This document shows, piece by piece, positions 52,347 through 61,339 of a stretch of DNA of 64,000 bases. The DNA lies in assembly GCF_900239185.1 (NCBI RefSeq), contig NZ_OENA01000023.1, forward strand, positions 62,001-126,000, read 5' to 3'. The position numbers and the translations under genes are program-made. The stretch is from Tenacibaculum finnmarkense. Lineage in GTDB: Bacteria > Bacteroidota > Bacteroidia > Flavobacteriales > Flavobacteriaceae. The notes below the pieces were generated by a model, which had not been told where the DNA came from, did no database searches, and worked only from the letters and a program-made list of their open reading frames with translations. Every line of letters begins with the position of its first letter. Positions within the stretch are counted from its first letter, which is position 1.

Positions 52347-53015
52347 TTAATAATTATCATTTTCAGAAACCCCTTTAGTAACCAAAGAAACCCCTGCTGA
52401 TGTTCCTAAGCGAGTTGCGCCTAGTTTAATATATTTCGCTGCTGTTTCAATATCTTTAATACCGCCAGCCGCTTTTATTTGAACGCTATTTTTAACCGTA
52501 AACTTCATCAATTCAACCTGTTTAAAAGTAGCGCCACTTGTACCAAAACCTGTCGATGTTTTTATAAAATCAGCACCTGCATTTACCGCGAGCAAACAAA
52601 CTGTTTTCAGTTTTTCTTCGGATAAATAACAATTCTCAAAAATTACTTTTAAAACATTATTTCCGATGGCTTTTTTTATCAGCCTTATTTCATTTTCAAC
52701 ATAATCATGCTCGCCAGCTAACAATTTACCAACATTAATAACCATATCAATTTCTGACGCACCATTTTCAATACAATTAACCGCCTCAAAAATTTTAACT
52801 TCGGTAGTCATTGCTCCTAAAGGAAACCCAATAACAGCGGCTATTTTCACATCAGAATTCACTAAAGTTTTTTTTGCTAATTTCACATAACAGCCATTTA
52901 CGCAAACGGCAAAAAAACCATATTTATTGGCTTGTTCACACAGTTGTATAATATCGTTATCTGTAGCGGTTGCTTTTAGTAAAGTGTGGTCTATATAGGT
53001 ATTTAATTGCATCAA
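52347..53015 (-). CDS. deoC: Deoxyribose-phosphate aldolase
   Basis: A 222-residue TIM-barrel class I aldolase (a start one codon later is also possible). Motifs are YIDHTLLKATAT, VIGFPLGAMTTEVK, EIDMVINVGKLLAGE, ADFIKTSTGFGTSGAT with the Schiff-base Lys, and KAAGGIKDIETA. It splits deoxyribose 5-phosphate into acetaldehyde and glyceraldehyde 3-phosphate. The cupin gene ends 11 bases upstream, so they are probably cotranscribed. Confidence 0.95.
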   Translation of the reverse strand: MMQLNTYIDHTLLKATATDNDIIQLCEQANKYGFFAVCVNGCYVKLAKKTLVNSDVKIAAVIGFPLGAMTTEVKIFEAVNCIENGASEIDMVINVGKLLAGEHDYVENEIRLIKKAIGNNVLKVIFENCYLSEEKLKTVCLLAVNAGADFIKTSTGFGTSGATFKQVELMKFTVKNSVQIKAAGGIKDIETAAKYIKLGATRLGTSAGVSLVTKGVSENDNY

Positions 53016-53026
53016 TTTTATATTTT

Positions 53027-53359
53027 TTATACGTTCTCAACTCTTTTTACCGTATCTGTTTTTGATAATGACAAACGTACAACACTTTCTCCTACTGCTG
53101 TTAAATCATGTACTACTTGTGGTTTTAATGAAATTATATCTCCAGCATTTAATTGCTTTATTTCGTTATCAACACCAAAATCAATACAACCTTTTATCAC
53201 CTGAACAATTATTGCAAAAGGTGCTTGATGCGCTTCCATTACTTGTCCTTTTTTAAAGACAATTCGAATTTCTTTTGAAAAACCAGTATCTAATAATAAT
53301 GATACCGCTGGTTTGTTTTCATTAAACTTAATATCTTCTAAAAATGAGGCTACTTTCAT
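53027..53359 (-). CDS. Cupin domain protein
   Basis: A 110-residue small beta-barrel: GQVMEAHQAPFAIIVQVIKGCIDFGV gives motif 1 and LNAGDIISLKPQVVHDLTAV gives motif 2 with His. Metal ligands are partly visible (two His). Ligand unknown. It starts 18 bases after the copper ATPase stop and is followed by deoC, so it belongs to a ccoI-cupin-deoC transcription unit. Confidence 0.8.
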   Translation of the reverse strand: MKVASFLEDIKFNENKPAVSLLLDTGFSKEIRIVFKKGQVMEAHQAPFAIIVQVIKGCIDFGVDNEIKQLNAGDIISLKPQVVHDLTAVGESVVRLSLSKTDTVKRVENV

Positions 53360-53377
53360 AATAATTATCTTTTAAAA

Positions 53378-55750
53378 TTATTTAATTTTTTTTCCTAATA
53401 AATTTGTTGCAATCGTTGTAAATAACACGATGCTAATCGAACTTAAAGGCATTAGTATTGCCGCAATTACAGGTTTTAATTGTCCTGTTGTAGCAAAATA
53501 TAATCCAATTAAATTATAACATAATGACAGCATAAAACTATACTTAATTATTTTGATTGCTTTTTTTGATGCTTTTATGTATCCTGAAATTTCATTAAAT
53601 TTTGAAGCATCTAAAATAGCATCACAAGCAGGTGAAAACACGTTAATATTTTCCGATAATGAAATACCAACATTACTTTGTGCCAAAGCTCCCGCATCAT
53701 TTAAGCCATCACCAATCATCATTACGCTTTGTCCTTTATTTTGTAAATTTTCCACGTAATTTAATTTATCTTCTGGCTTTTGATTAAATAAAAACGACGT
53801 ATTTTTAGGTAATAAAGCTTCTAAATATTGTTTTTCTCCTTCATTATCACCAGAAACAACCGCCAAATTATAATTAGTATTTAATTCCGAAAACAAGTCT
53901 TTTACACCATTTCGATACGCATTTTTAAAGACATACTTTCCTTTATAAACTCCATCAAAACTACTATGTACCGAAGTATCTAAATTGAGTTTTTCTTTGG
54001 TATTATTCACAAAAGATGACGAACCTATTTTTACATCTACCCCATTACATCTAGCTTCAATTCCTTTTCCTGTGTATTCTTTAAAGCTATCAACAGGCAA
54101 CATTTCTACCGATAAAAAACCGTATAACATTCTACTTAACGGATGATTTGAAGCTCGTAAAGCACTTTTTAAAAGTACTTTTTCTTCGGATGACAATTCG
54201 CTTCCTTTATACTCAATTTGATTTTCTTTACTTGTTGTAAGTGTTCCTGTTTTATCAAAAATAACAGTATCGATTGCGGCTAATTGTTCTACAACCGTGG
54301 CATTTTTCAAGTAGAATTTCTTCTTCCCAAAAATCCGAAGCATATTCCCTAAAGTAAACGGAGCAGCTAAAGCAATCGCACACGGACAGGCAATAATTAA
54401 CACAGCGGTAAATACATTTAAAGCTTTGCTAGCATCATAATACAGCCAAAATGCGGTTGAAAAAAAAGCGATTATTAAAACGGTGACCGTAAAATTCTGA
54501 CTTATACGATCTGTCAATGTTTTAAATGAGGAGTTTTTATCTTTCTTAAATACATCATTACTCCACAATTGTGTTAAATAACTTTGCGAAACCGAGCTTA
54601 AAACTTCCATTTCTACAACTCCCGATAATTGCTTTCCTCCTGCAAATAATTTATCGCCCGATTTTTTAGCTACAGGAACTGCTTCACCTGTAACAAAACT
54701 GTAATCGATTTTTGCATTTCCGTTGATTAAAATTCCATCAACAGGAATTAATTCTTGATTTCTAATTAATAATCTATCGCCTTTTTCAACATCATAAATT
54801 TGTACATTTTCTTCTTTTCCTTCGGATGAAATTCGAGTTACCGCAATGGGAAAATACGATTTATAATCACGTTCAAAAGACAAGAAATTATAGGTTTTCT
54901 GTTGAAAAAACTTCCCTAATAATAAGAAGAAAACCAAGCCTGTTAAACTATCAAAAAAACCAGTTCCGATATCAAAAATAATTTCAGCAGAACTTCGGAT
55001 AAATAAAACAGCAACTCCTAAAGCAATAGGAACATCAATATTTAAAATTTTAGCTCGTAATCCTTTATATGCCGAAATAAAATAATCCTGCGCAGCATAA
55101 AAAACTACAGGTAATGAAAAGAAAAACATCAACCAACGAAATATTCCTTTGTATTGTTCCAACCAAAAACCAGTTACTTCAAAATATTCTGGAAACGATA
55201 AAAACATTACATTTCCAAAAGAAAAACCAGCAATTCCTAATTTATAAATTAAGCTGCGGTCAACTTTCTTTTTGCCAACTTCGTAATCTTCTAAACTGAT
55301 ATACGGTTCGTATCCGATAGAACTCAACAATAAAACAATTTCTTTCAAAGAAATAATTTCAGAATTATACGTAATTCGAACCGTTTTTTTAGGAAAATCA
55401 ACTTGCGCCGAACTAATGTTTCGTTGTAATTTATGCACGTTTTCTAACACCCAAATACACGAACTACAATGTATATGAGGTATATATAAGTTAACAACAT
55501 GCAAATTACCATCGTTAAACTCTAGTAGTTTATCGGTAATAGATGCGTTGTCTAGAAAGTCGTATTTTCCTTGAATTTCATCAGGGATTGCTCCTGGATT
55601 GTTTTGAAAATCATAGTAACAGGTTAAATCATTTTCTGAAAAAATTTCAAAAACCGTCTTACAACCATTACAACAAAAAGATTTCTCTTTAATAGTGATG
55701 GTTTTGGTATCGCATTCGGTACCACAATGAAAACATTTTGTGTTTTCCAT
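53378..55750 (-). CDS. ccoI: Copper-translocating P1B-type ATPase for cbb3 assembly
   Basis: A 790-residue P-type ATPase. The N terminus has a zinc-finger-like Cys cluster (CFHCGTEC ... FCCNGCKTVF), a heavy-metal domain with CSSC (IHCSSCIWVLENV), membrane helices, the TGEAVP motif, CPC (IIACPCAIALAAP, near 455), the phosphorylated DKTGT (near 498), HP in SNHPLS and GDGLNDAGAL. This architecture is that of FixI/CcoI, which loads copper for the cbb3 oxidase. It is divergent from the FNR-like gene with a shared operator. Confidence 0.92.
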   Translation of the reverse strand: MENTKCFHCGTECDTKTITIKEKSFCCNGCKTVFEIFSENDLTCYYDFQNNPGAIPDEIQGKYDFLDNASITDKLLEFNDGNLHVVNLYIPHIHCSSCIWVLENVHKLQRNISSAQVDFPKKTVRITYNSEIISLKEIVLLLSSIGYEPYISLEDYEVGKKKVDRSLIYKLGIAGFSFGNVMFLSFPEYFEVTGFWLEQYKGIFRWLMFFFSLPVVFYAAQDYFISAYKGLRAKILNIDVPIALGVAVLFIRSSAEIIFDIGTGFFDSLTGLVFFLLLGKFFQQKTYNFLSFERDYKSYFPIAVTRISSEGKEENVQIYDVEKGDRLLIRNQELIPVDGILINGNAKIDYSFVTGEAVPVAKKSGDKLFAGGKQLSGVVEMEVLSSVSQSYLTQLWSNDVFKKDKNSSFKTLTDRISQNFTVTVLIIAFFSTAFWLYYDASKALNVFTAVLIIACPCAIALAAPFTLGNMLRIFGKKKFYLKNATVVEQLAAIDTVIFDKTGTLTTSKENQIEYKGSELSSEEKVLLKSALRASNHPLSRMLYGFLSVEMLPVDSFKEYTGKGIEARCNGVDVKIGSSSFVNNTKEKLNLDTSVHSSFDGVYKGKYVFKNAYRNGVKDLFSELNTNYNLAVVSGDNEGEKQYLEALLPKNTSFLFNQKPEDKLNYVENLQNKGQSVMMIGDGLNDAGALAQSNVGISLSENINVFSPACDAILDASKFNEISGYIKASKKAIKIIKYSFMLSLCYNLIGLYFATTGQLKPVIAAILMPLSSISIVLFTTIATNLLGKKIK

Positions 55751-55770
55751 ATTTACTCTTTTGCCTAGTG

Positions 55771-55778
55771 CAAAGGTC
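55771..55778 (-). promoter_or_regulatory. ccoI -7 box
   Basis: On the minus strand GACCTTTG matches TAnnTTTG except the first base. It lies 20 bases before the ccoI start. Confidence 0.45.
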
Positions 55779-55801
55779 TTATAAGAAGCGTAATTAAAAC
55801 A

Positions 55802-55813
55802 TGATATATATCA
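55802..55813. promoter_or_regulatory. FNR-type operator between fnr and ccoI
   Basis: Perfect palindrome TGATATATATCA (core TGA-N6-TCA). Its centre is 29.5 bases from the ccoI -7 box (same as at ccoS) and 15.5 bases from the fnr -7 box (55823-55830). Confidence 0.7.
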
Positions 55814-55822
55814 GCTTTTTGT

Positions 55823-55830
55823 TATCTTTG
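55823..55830 (+). promoter_or_regulatory. fnr -7 box
   Basis: TATCTTTG is an exact TAnnTTTG match, 24 bases before the fnr start codon. The operator at 55802-55813 overlaps the region upstream of it. Confidence 0.6.
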
Positions 55831-55853
55831 AACTAGCCTAACTAAAAATTACT

Positions 55854-56540
55854 ATGAGCAAGTGTGAACAATGTGCTATTCGTCAACTTAATTCCTTAAA
55901 ATCACTCACAAAAGATGAATTGATTCGGGTTGCGGGGTGTAAAACATCTAAAACCATAAAAAAAGGAACTGTTTTGTTTGAAGAAGGCGAGCATATTAAT
56001 GGTGTTTTCTGTGTTAAAAAAGGTATTTGTAAAATATCTAAAATGAGTGATAACGGAAGAGATCAAATAGTAAACCTTATACAAAAAGGCGATTTATTAG
56101 GCGAGCGAAGTTTAATTAATGATGAAGCTTCTAACTTAAAAGCAATTGCTATAAATGATATGGAAATTTGTTTTATCCCTAAAGAAGAAATTGTTAGAGA
56201 TTTAGAAGAGAACCAAAAATTTACCATGGATATTCTTAAAACAATGGCATCTTCTCTTAAAACTGCGGATGATTTTATTGTTGATATGGCTCAAAAAACC
56301 GTTAAACAGCGCTTAGCTTCTACCCTATTAAACCTTGATCGTAAATTTACTAAAAATGAAAATGGGGCTTTAGACATTCAATTATCTAGAGAAGATATTG
56401 CCAATATTATTGGTACAGCGACCGAATCGGCAATTCGATTACTTTCTGAATTTAAAAAGAAAAAACTAATTGATTTAAAAGGAAAACAAGTTTTTATTCT
56501 TGATAAACAAGCCTTAAAAGATATTTCAACAGGGTTTTAA
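55854..56540 (+). CDS. fnr: FNR/CRP-family transcription regulator
   Basis: A 228-residue regulator. The cyclic-nucleotide-like sensor domain (about 35-125) is preceded by cysteines C4 and C7 (CEQC), C29, then C53, C59 and C106, consistent with an oxygen-sensing 4Fe-4S cluster like that of FNR, although the spacing differs from E. coli. The HTH (LSREDIANIIGTATESAIRLLSEFKKKKLI) keeps the Glu and Arg that read TGA half-sites. It is divergent from ccoI and probably controls ccoI, the cco operon and itself. Confidence 0.88.
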   Translation: MSKCEQCAIRQLNSLKSLTKDELIRVAGCKTSKTIKKGTVLFEEGEHINGVFCVKKGICKISKMSDNGRDQIVNLIQKGDLLGERSLINDEASNLKAIAINDMEICFIPKEEIVRDLEENQKFTMDILKTMASSLKTADDFIVDMAQKTVKQRLASTLLNLDRKFTKNENGALDIQLSREDIANIIGTATESAIRLLSEFKKKKLIDLKGKQVFILDKQALKDISTGF

Positions 56541-56560
56541 AATATTTTTTACTTAAAAAT

Positions 56561-56592
56561 AAAAAAACGTCTAATTATAGACGTTTTTTTTT
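56561..56592. terminator. Bidirectional terminator between fnr and DUF3467
   Basis: AAAAAACGTCTA-ATTA-TAGACGTTTTTTT, between two convergent genes. Confidence 0.85.
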
Positions 56593-56596
56593 ATTT

Positions 56597-56905
56597 TTAA
56601 GCTTCCCCTGTTGTCCCTCCAAAATTCATTGGAATTGGCACCTGCTCATAGTCTTTAATTTCACCATTTGTTTGTTCAAATTTTTGAACATTTTCAACCA
56701 AAGCCTTTGCAAGTCTTTTAGCATGTTGTGGTGTTAAAATAATTCTTGATTTTACCTTTGGCTTTGGAATACCTGGCATAATATTGATAAAATCAACGAT
56801 AAATTCTGATACTGAATGATTGATTATCGCTAAATTACTATAGGTTCCTTCAGCAATATCTTGATCTAATTCAATATTTAATTGTGGTTCTTTATTGTTT
56901 TCCAT
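56597..56905 (-). CDS. DUF3467 family protein
   Basis: A 102-residue protein: LNIELDQDIAEGTYSNLAIINHSVSEFIVDFINIMPG, KSRIILTPQHAKRLAKALVENVQKFE, and the C-terminal IPMNFGGTTG. This is the DUF3467 pattern. Function is unknown; many Bacteroidota encode it next to rpoC, as here. A terminator separates it from rpoC, so read-through or its own promoter would be needed. Confidence 0.85.
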   Translation of the reverse strand: MENNKEPQLNIELDQDIAEGTYSNLAIINHSVSEFIVDFINIMPGIPKPKVKSRIILTPQHAKRLAKALVENVQKFEQTNGEIKDYEQVPIPMNFGGTTGEA

Positions 56906-56920
56906 AATATTAATAAAAAA

Positions 56921-56949
56921 AAAGGCCTCTAAAAAATTTAGAGGCCTTT
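56921..56949 (-). terminator. rpoBC terminator
   Basis: AAAGGCCTCTAAA-AAA-TTTAGAGGCCTTT, followed by T's on the minus strand, 11 bases past the rpoC stop. Confidence 0.85.
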
Positions 56950-56959
56950 GTATTAAAAA

Positions 56960-59900
56960 TTATAAATTTTCTTCCATTTCTTCTCTAGGCCCTACAATCT
57001 GACGATCGTAAGATCTCATTCCTGTACCTGCTGGTATACGTTTACCTACAATTACATTTTCTTTTAATCCTTCTAAGGTATCAATTTTACCGTTTACTGC
57101 GGCTTCGTTTAATACTTTAGTAGTTTCCTGGAACGACGCTGCCGATATAAATGATTTCGTTTGTAACGAAGCTCTAGTAATCCCTTGTAAAATTTGTTCA
57201 GCTGTTGCTGGTTTCGCTTCACGAGCGGCTACTAAATTTTTATCTGCTCTACGTAAAATAGAATTTTCATCTCTTAATTGACGTGCCGAAACAATCTGTC
57301 CTGCTTGTAAATTTTCAGAATCTCCTGCATCTTCAACAACTTTCATTCCGTAGATAGCATCGTTGTCTTTGATAAAGTCATTCTTATGAATTAATTGATT
57401 TTCTAGTAATAAGGTATCTCCAGAATCAATAATTCTAACTTTACGCATCATTTGACGTACTACTACTTCGAAATGCTTGTCATTAATTTTTACACCCTGT
57501 AAACGATATACTTCTTGAATTTCGTTTACTAAATATTGTTGTACCGCTGAAGGTCCTTGAATATTTAAAATATCGATAGGCGTTGTAGCTCCATCAGATA
57601 AAGGCATACCTGCTTTAATAAAATCGTTCTCTTGAACTAAAATTTGGTTAGATAATTTTACTAAATACTTAGTAATATCACCAGTTTTAGATTCAATAAT
57701 AATTTCACGATTTCCTCGCTTAATTTTACCGAAAGATACCACACCGTCAATCTGAGCAATTACTGCTGGATTCGATGGGTTACGTGCTTCAAATAATTCT
57801 GTTACACGTGGTAAACCTCCTGTAATATCGCCTGCTTTACCAGACTTACGTGGAATTTTCACTAAAGTATGACCTGTTTCAACTTTATCACCATCGCTAA
57901 TCATTAAGTGAGCACCTACTGGTAAACTGTACGAACGTAACGCATTACCATCAGCATCTTCAATAATTAATGAAGCAATAATTTTTTTGTTCTTAGAGTC
58001 AATCATAACTTTCTCTTGGAAACCAGTTTGCTCATCAACTTCAACAGAGTAATTAATACCTTGTTCTAAGTTATCAAACTTCACACGACCTCCAAATTCA
58101 GATACGATAACCCCGTTAAATGGATCCCACTGACATACAGCATCTCCTTTTTTAATGGTTTTCATATCTTTATTAAAGATAATTGAACCATAAGGAATAA
58201 TGTTTGTACTTAATACGATTTCTGTCTTTTTGTCAATGATTTTGATTTCTGCAGTACGTGAAATAACTATTTCTATTTCATTTCCTTCTTTATCTTTACC
58301 ATTTACAGTACGTAAATCTTCTATTTTAACGTTACCTTCATATTTTGCAATCAACTTATTCTCTTCAGAAATGTTTCCTGCTACCCCTCCAACGTGGAAA
58401 GTACGTAATGTTAACTGTGTACCAGGCTCTCCAATAGATTGTGCTGCAATTACACCAACTGCTTCACCTCTTTGAACTTTTTTACCTGTTGATAATGATT
58501 GTCCATAACATTTTTCACAAATTCCTCTTTCAGATTCACATGTTAATGCCGAACGAACCTCTACTTTATCAATACCAGCAGCTTGAATTGTATCTGCTAA
58601 TTTTGACGTAATTAATTCACCAGAAGCAACGATAATATCATCAGAATTTGGTGCATATACATCTTGTAAAGAAGTACGCCCTGTAATTCTATCGCTTAAA
58701 GATTCAACAATTTCATCATTTTTCTTTAAAGGAGCTACTTCTAACCCTCTTAAAGTTCCACAATCAACTTCGTTTACAATTACATCTTGCGATACATCTA
58801 CTAAACGACGTGTTAAGTAACCAGCATCGGCTGTTTTAAGAGCCGTATCCGCTAAACCTTTACGTGCACCGTGAGTAGAGATAAAGTATTCTAAAATTGA
58901 TAATCCTTCCTTAAAGTTAGAAAGAATTGGATTTTCAATAATTTCTCCACCACCAGCAGTAGATTTTTTAGGTTTTGCCATTAATCCACGCATACCTGTT
59001 AACTGACGAATTTGCTCTTTCGAACCCCTTGCTCCAGAATCAAGCATCATAAATACCGAGTTAAATCCTTGCTGATCTTCTCGTAAACGCTTCATAGATA
59101 ATTCTGTTAATCTATTATTAGTAGATCCCCAGATATCAATTACCTGATTATAACGTTCTTTATTTGTTAACATTCCCATGTTATAGTTAGATACAATTAC
59201 GTCCACCTCTTTATTAGCTTCAGCAATCATTCCAGCTTTTTCTTTAGGAATAATAATATCTCCTAATGAGAAAGATAAACCACCTTCAAAGGCGTATTTA
59301 TATCCCATATTTTTAATTTCATCTAAGAAATCTCCAACAGTTGGAATATCAGTAACTTTTAAAATATCACCAATAATACCTCTTAATGATTTTTTAGTTA
59401 AAACCTCATTAATATATCCTGCAGCTTTAGGTACCTTTTCATTAAATAAAACTCTACCAACCGTAGTTGCTACAATTCTAGTTACGTGCTCACCATCAAC
59501 AACATCTGCTGTACGAACTTTTATACCTGCGTTTAAGTCTACTCTTTCTTCATTTAAGGCAATAATTACCTCTTCTGGAGAATAAAAAGTTAATCCTTCA
59601 CCTTTAATAATAACTTCAGGTGTCGATTTTCTTTCTTTGGTCATATAATACAGACCCAATACCATATCCTGAGATGGTACCGTTACTGGTGCTCCATTTG
59701 CAGGGTTCAGAATATTGTGAGATCCTAACATTAAAATCTGCGCTTCTAAAATAGCTTCAGGTCCTAATGGTAAGTGAACTGCCATTTGATCCCCATCAAA
59801 ATCGGCATTAAATGCCGAACATGCTAATGGATGTAAACGAATCGCTTTCCCTTCAATTAATTTTGGTTGAAAAGATTGAATACCTAAACGGTGTAATGTA

Positions 59901-61231
59901 GGTGCACGGTTTAATAATACCGGGTGTCCTTTAATTACGTTTTCTAAAATATCCCAAACAACTGGCTCTTTTCTATCTATAATTTTCTTTGCAGATTTTA
60001 CAGTTTTTACAATTCCTCTTTCAATTAACTTACGAATAACGAAAGGTTTGTATAATTCTGCTGCCATATCTTTTGGCAATCCACATTCAAATAATCTTAA
60101 TTCTGGTCCAACAACAATTACCGAACGTGCAGAATAATCAACACGCTTACCTAGTAAGTTTTGACGGAAACGACCTTGTTTCCCTTTCAAACTATCAGAT
60201 AACGATTTTAACGGTCTGTTAGACTCTGTTTTTACTGCTGATGATTTACGTGTGTTATCAAATAAAGAATCTACTGATTCCTGTAACATACGTTTCTCAT
60301 TACGTAAAATAACCTCAGGTGCTTTAATTTCCATTAATCGCTTTAAACGATTGTTACGGATAATTACACGACGGTATAAATCGTTTAAATCTGAAGTCGC
60401 AAAACGACCACCATCTAATGGCACTAAAGGACGTAATTCTGGCGGTATAACTGGTACAGCCTTCATAATCATCCACTCTGGGTTGTTTTCTCTATTTTTT
60501 TGAGAATCTCTAAAAGCTTCTACAACATTTAAACGTTTTAATGCTTCGTTTTTACGCTGCTTAGAAGTTTCCGTATTTGCTTTATGACGTAATTCAAATG
60601 ATAAGGCGTCTAAATCAATTCTTTCTAATAAATCGATTAAACATTCAGCTCCCATTTTAGCGATAAACTTAGTAGGGTCTGTATCATCTAAATACATGTT
60701 TTCTTGTGGAAGTGTATCTAAAATATCTAAATACTCTTCTTCTGTTAAGAAGTCCATTTTATTCAATGACTCTCCTTCAGCAGTTTTAGCATCACCTGCT
60801 TGAATTACTACGTAACGTTCGTAGTAAATAATCATGTCTAACTTTTTAGATGGCAACCCTAAAAGGTACCCCATTTTGTTAGGCAATGATCTAAAATACC
60901 AAATATGTGCTACTGGTACAACTAAATTAATGTGACCTACTCTGTCTCTACGTACCTTTTTCTCGGTAACTTCAACCCCACATCGATCACAAATGATTCC
61001 TTTATAACGGATTCTTTTGTATTTACCACAGGCACACTCATAATCCTTTATAGGACCGAATATACGCTCACAAAATAACCCATCTCTTTCTGGTTTATGT
61101 GTACGGTAATTTATAGTTTCTGGTTTTAAAACCTCACCTCTAGATGCCTCTAAAATAGACTCTGGAGATGCTAAACCAATTGAAATTTTGTTAAACTTTT
61201 TAACAGTGTATTTTTCGTTCTTTCTTGCCAT
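56960..61231 (-). CDS. rpoC: RNA polymerase subunit beta'
   Basis: A 1,423-residue protein, full length for Bacteroidota. The N-terminal zinc site is [20 protein letters not shown], the catalytic Mg site is NADFDGDQM, and the bridge/trigger region includes [12 protein letters not shown] and a second zinc site ([13 protein letters not shown]). It forms the clamp and active centre of RNA polymerase. rpoB lies 108 bases upstream on the same strand. Confidence 0.98.
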   Translation of the reverse strand: MARKNEKYTVKKFNKISIGLASPESILEASRGEVLKPETINYRTHKPERDGLFCERIFGPIKDYECACGKYKRIRYKGIICDRCGVEVTEKKVRRDRVGHINLVVPVAHIWYFRSLPNKMGYLLGLPSKKLDMIIYYERYVVIQAGDAKTAEGESLNKMDFLTEEEYLDILDTLPQENMYLDDTDPTKFIAKMGAECLIDLLERIDLDALSFELRHKANTETSKQRKNEALKRLNVVEAFRDSQKNRENNPEWMIMKAVPVIPPELRPLVPLDGGRFATSDLNDLYRRVIIRNNRLKRLMEIKAPEVILRNEKRMLQESVDSLFDNTRKSSAVKTESNRPLKSLSDSLKGKQGRFRQNLLGKRVDYSARSVIVVGPELRLFECGLPKDMAAELYKPFVIRKLIERGIVKTVKSAKKIIDRKEPVVWDILENVIKGHPVLLNRAPTLHRLGIQSFQPKLIEGKAIRLHPLACSAFNADFDGDQMAVHLPLGPEAILEAQILMLGSHNILNPANGAPVTVPSQDMVLGLYYMTKERKSTPEVIIKGEGLTFYSPEEVIIALNEERVDLNAGIKVRTADVVDGEHVTRIVATTVGRVLFNEKVPKAAGYINEVLTKKSLRGIIGDILKVTDIPTVGDFLDEIKNMGYKYAFEGGLSFSLGDIIIPKEKAGMIAEANKEVDVIVSNYNMGMLTNKERYNQVIDIWGSTNNRLTELSMKRLREDQQGFNSVFMMLDSGARGSKEQIRQLTGMRGLMAKPKKSTAGGGEIIENPILSNFKEGLSILEYFISTHGARKGLADTALKTADAGYLTRRLVDVSQDVIVNEVDCGTLRGLEVAPLKKNDEIVESLSDRITGRTSLQDVYAPNSDDIIVASGELITSKLADTIQAAGIDKVEVRSALTCESERGICEKCYGQSLSTGKKVQRGEAVGVIAAQSIGEPGTQLTLRTFHVGGVAGNISEENKLIAKYEGNVKIEDLRTVNGKDKEGNEIEIVISRTAEIKIIDKKTEIVLSTNIIPYGSIIFNKDMKTIKKGDAVCQWDPFNGVIVSEFGGRVKFDNLEQGINYSVEVDEQTGFQEKVMIDSKNKKIIASLIIEDADGNALRSYSLPVGAHLMISDGDKVETGHTLVKIPRKSGKAGDITGGLPRVTELFEARNPSNPAVIAQIDGVVSFGKIKRGNREIIIESKTGDITKYLVKLSNQILVQENDFIKAGMPLSDGATTPIDILNIQGPSAVQQYLVNEIQEVYRLQGVKINDKHFEVVVRQMMRKVRIIDSGDTLLLENQLIHKNDFIKDNDAIYGMKVVEDAGDSENLQAGQIVSARQLRDENSILRRADKNLVAAREAKPATAEQILQGITRASLQTKSFISAASFQETTKVLNEAAVNGKIDTLEGLKENVIVGKRIPAGTGMRSYDRQIVGPREEMEENL

Positions 61232-61339
61232 AATAAGTAATGGATTCGAATTAAAAATTTGCCCCTAATTAAGGCGTATATTTAAAATGATTTATCATTA
61301 GGCAATCAAGACGATTACCTAATGATATTTCACTGTTTG

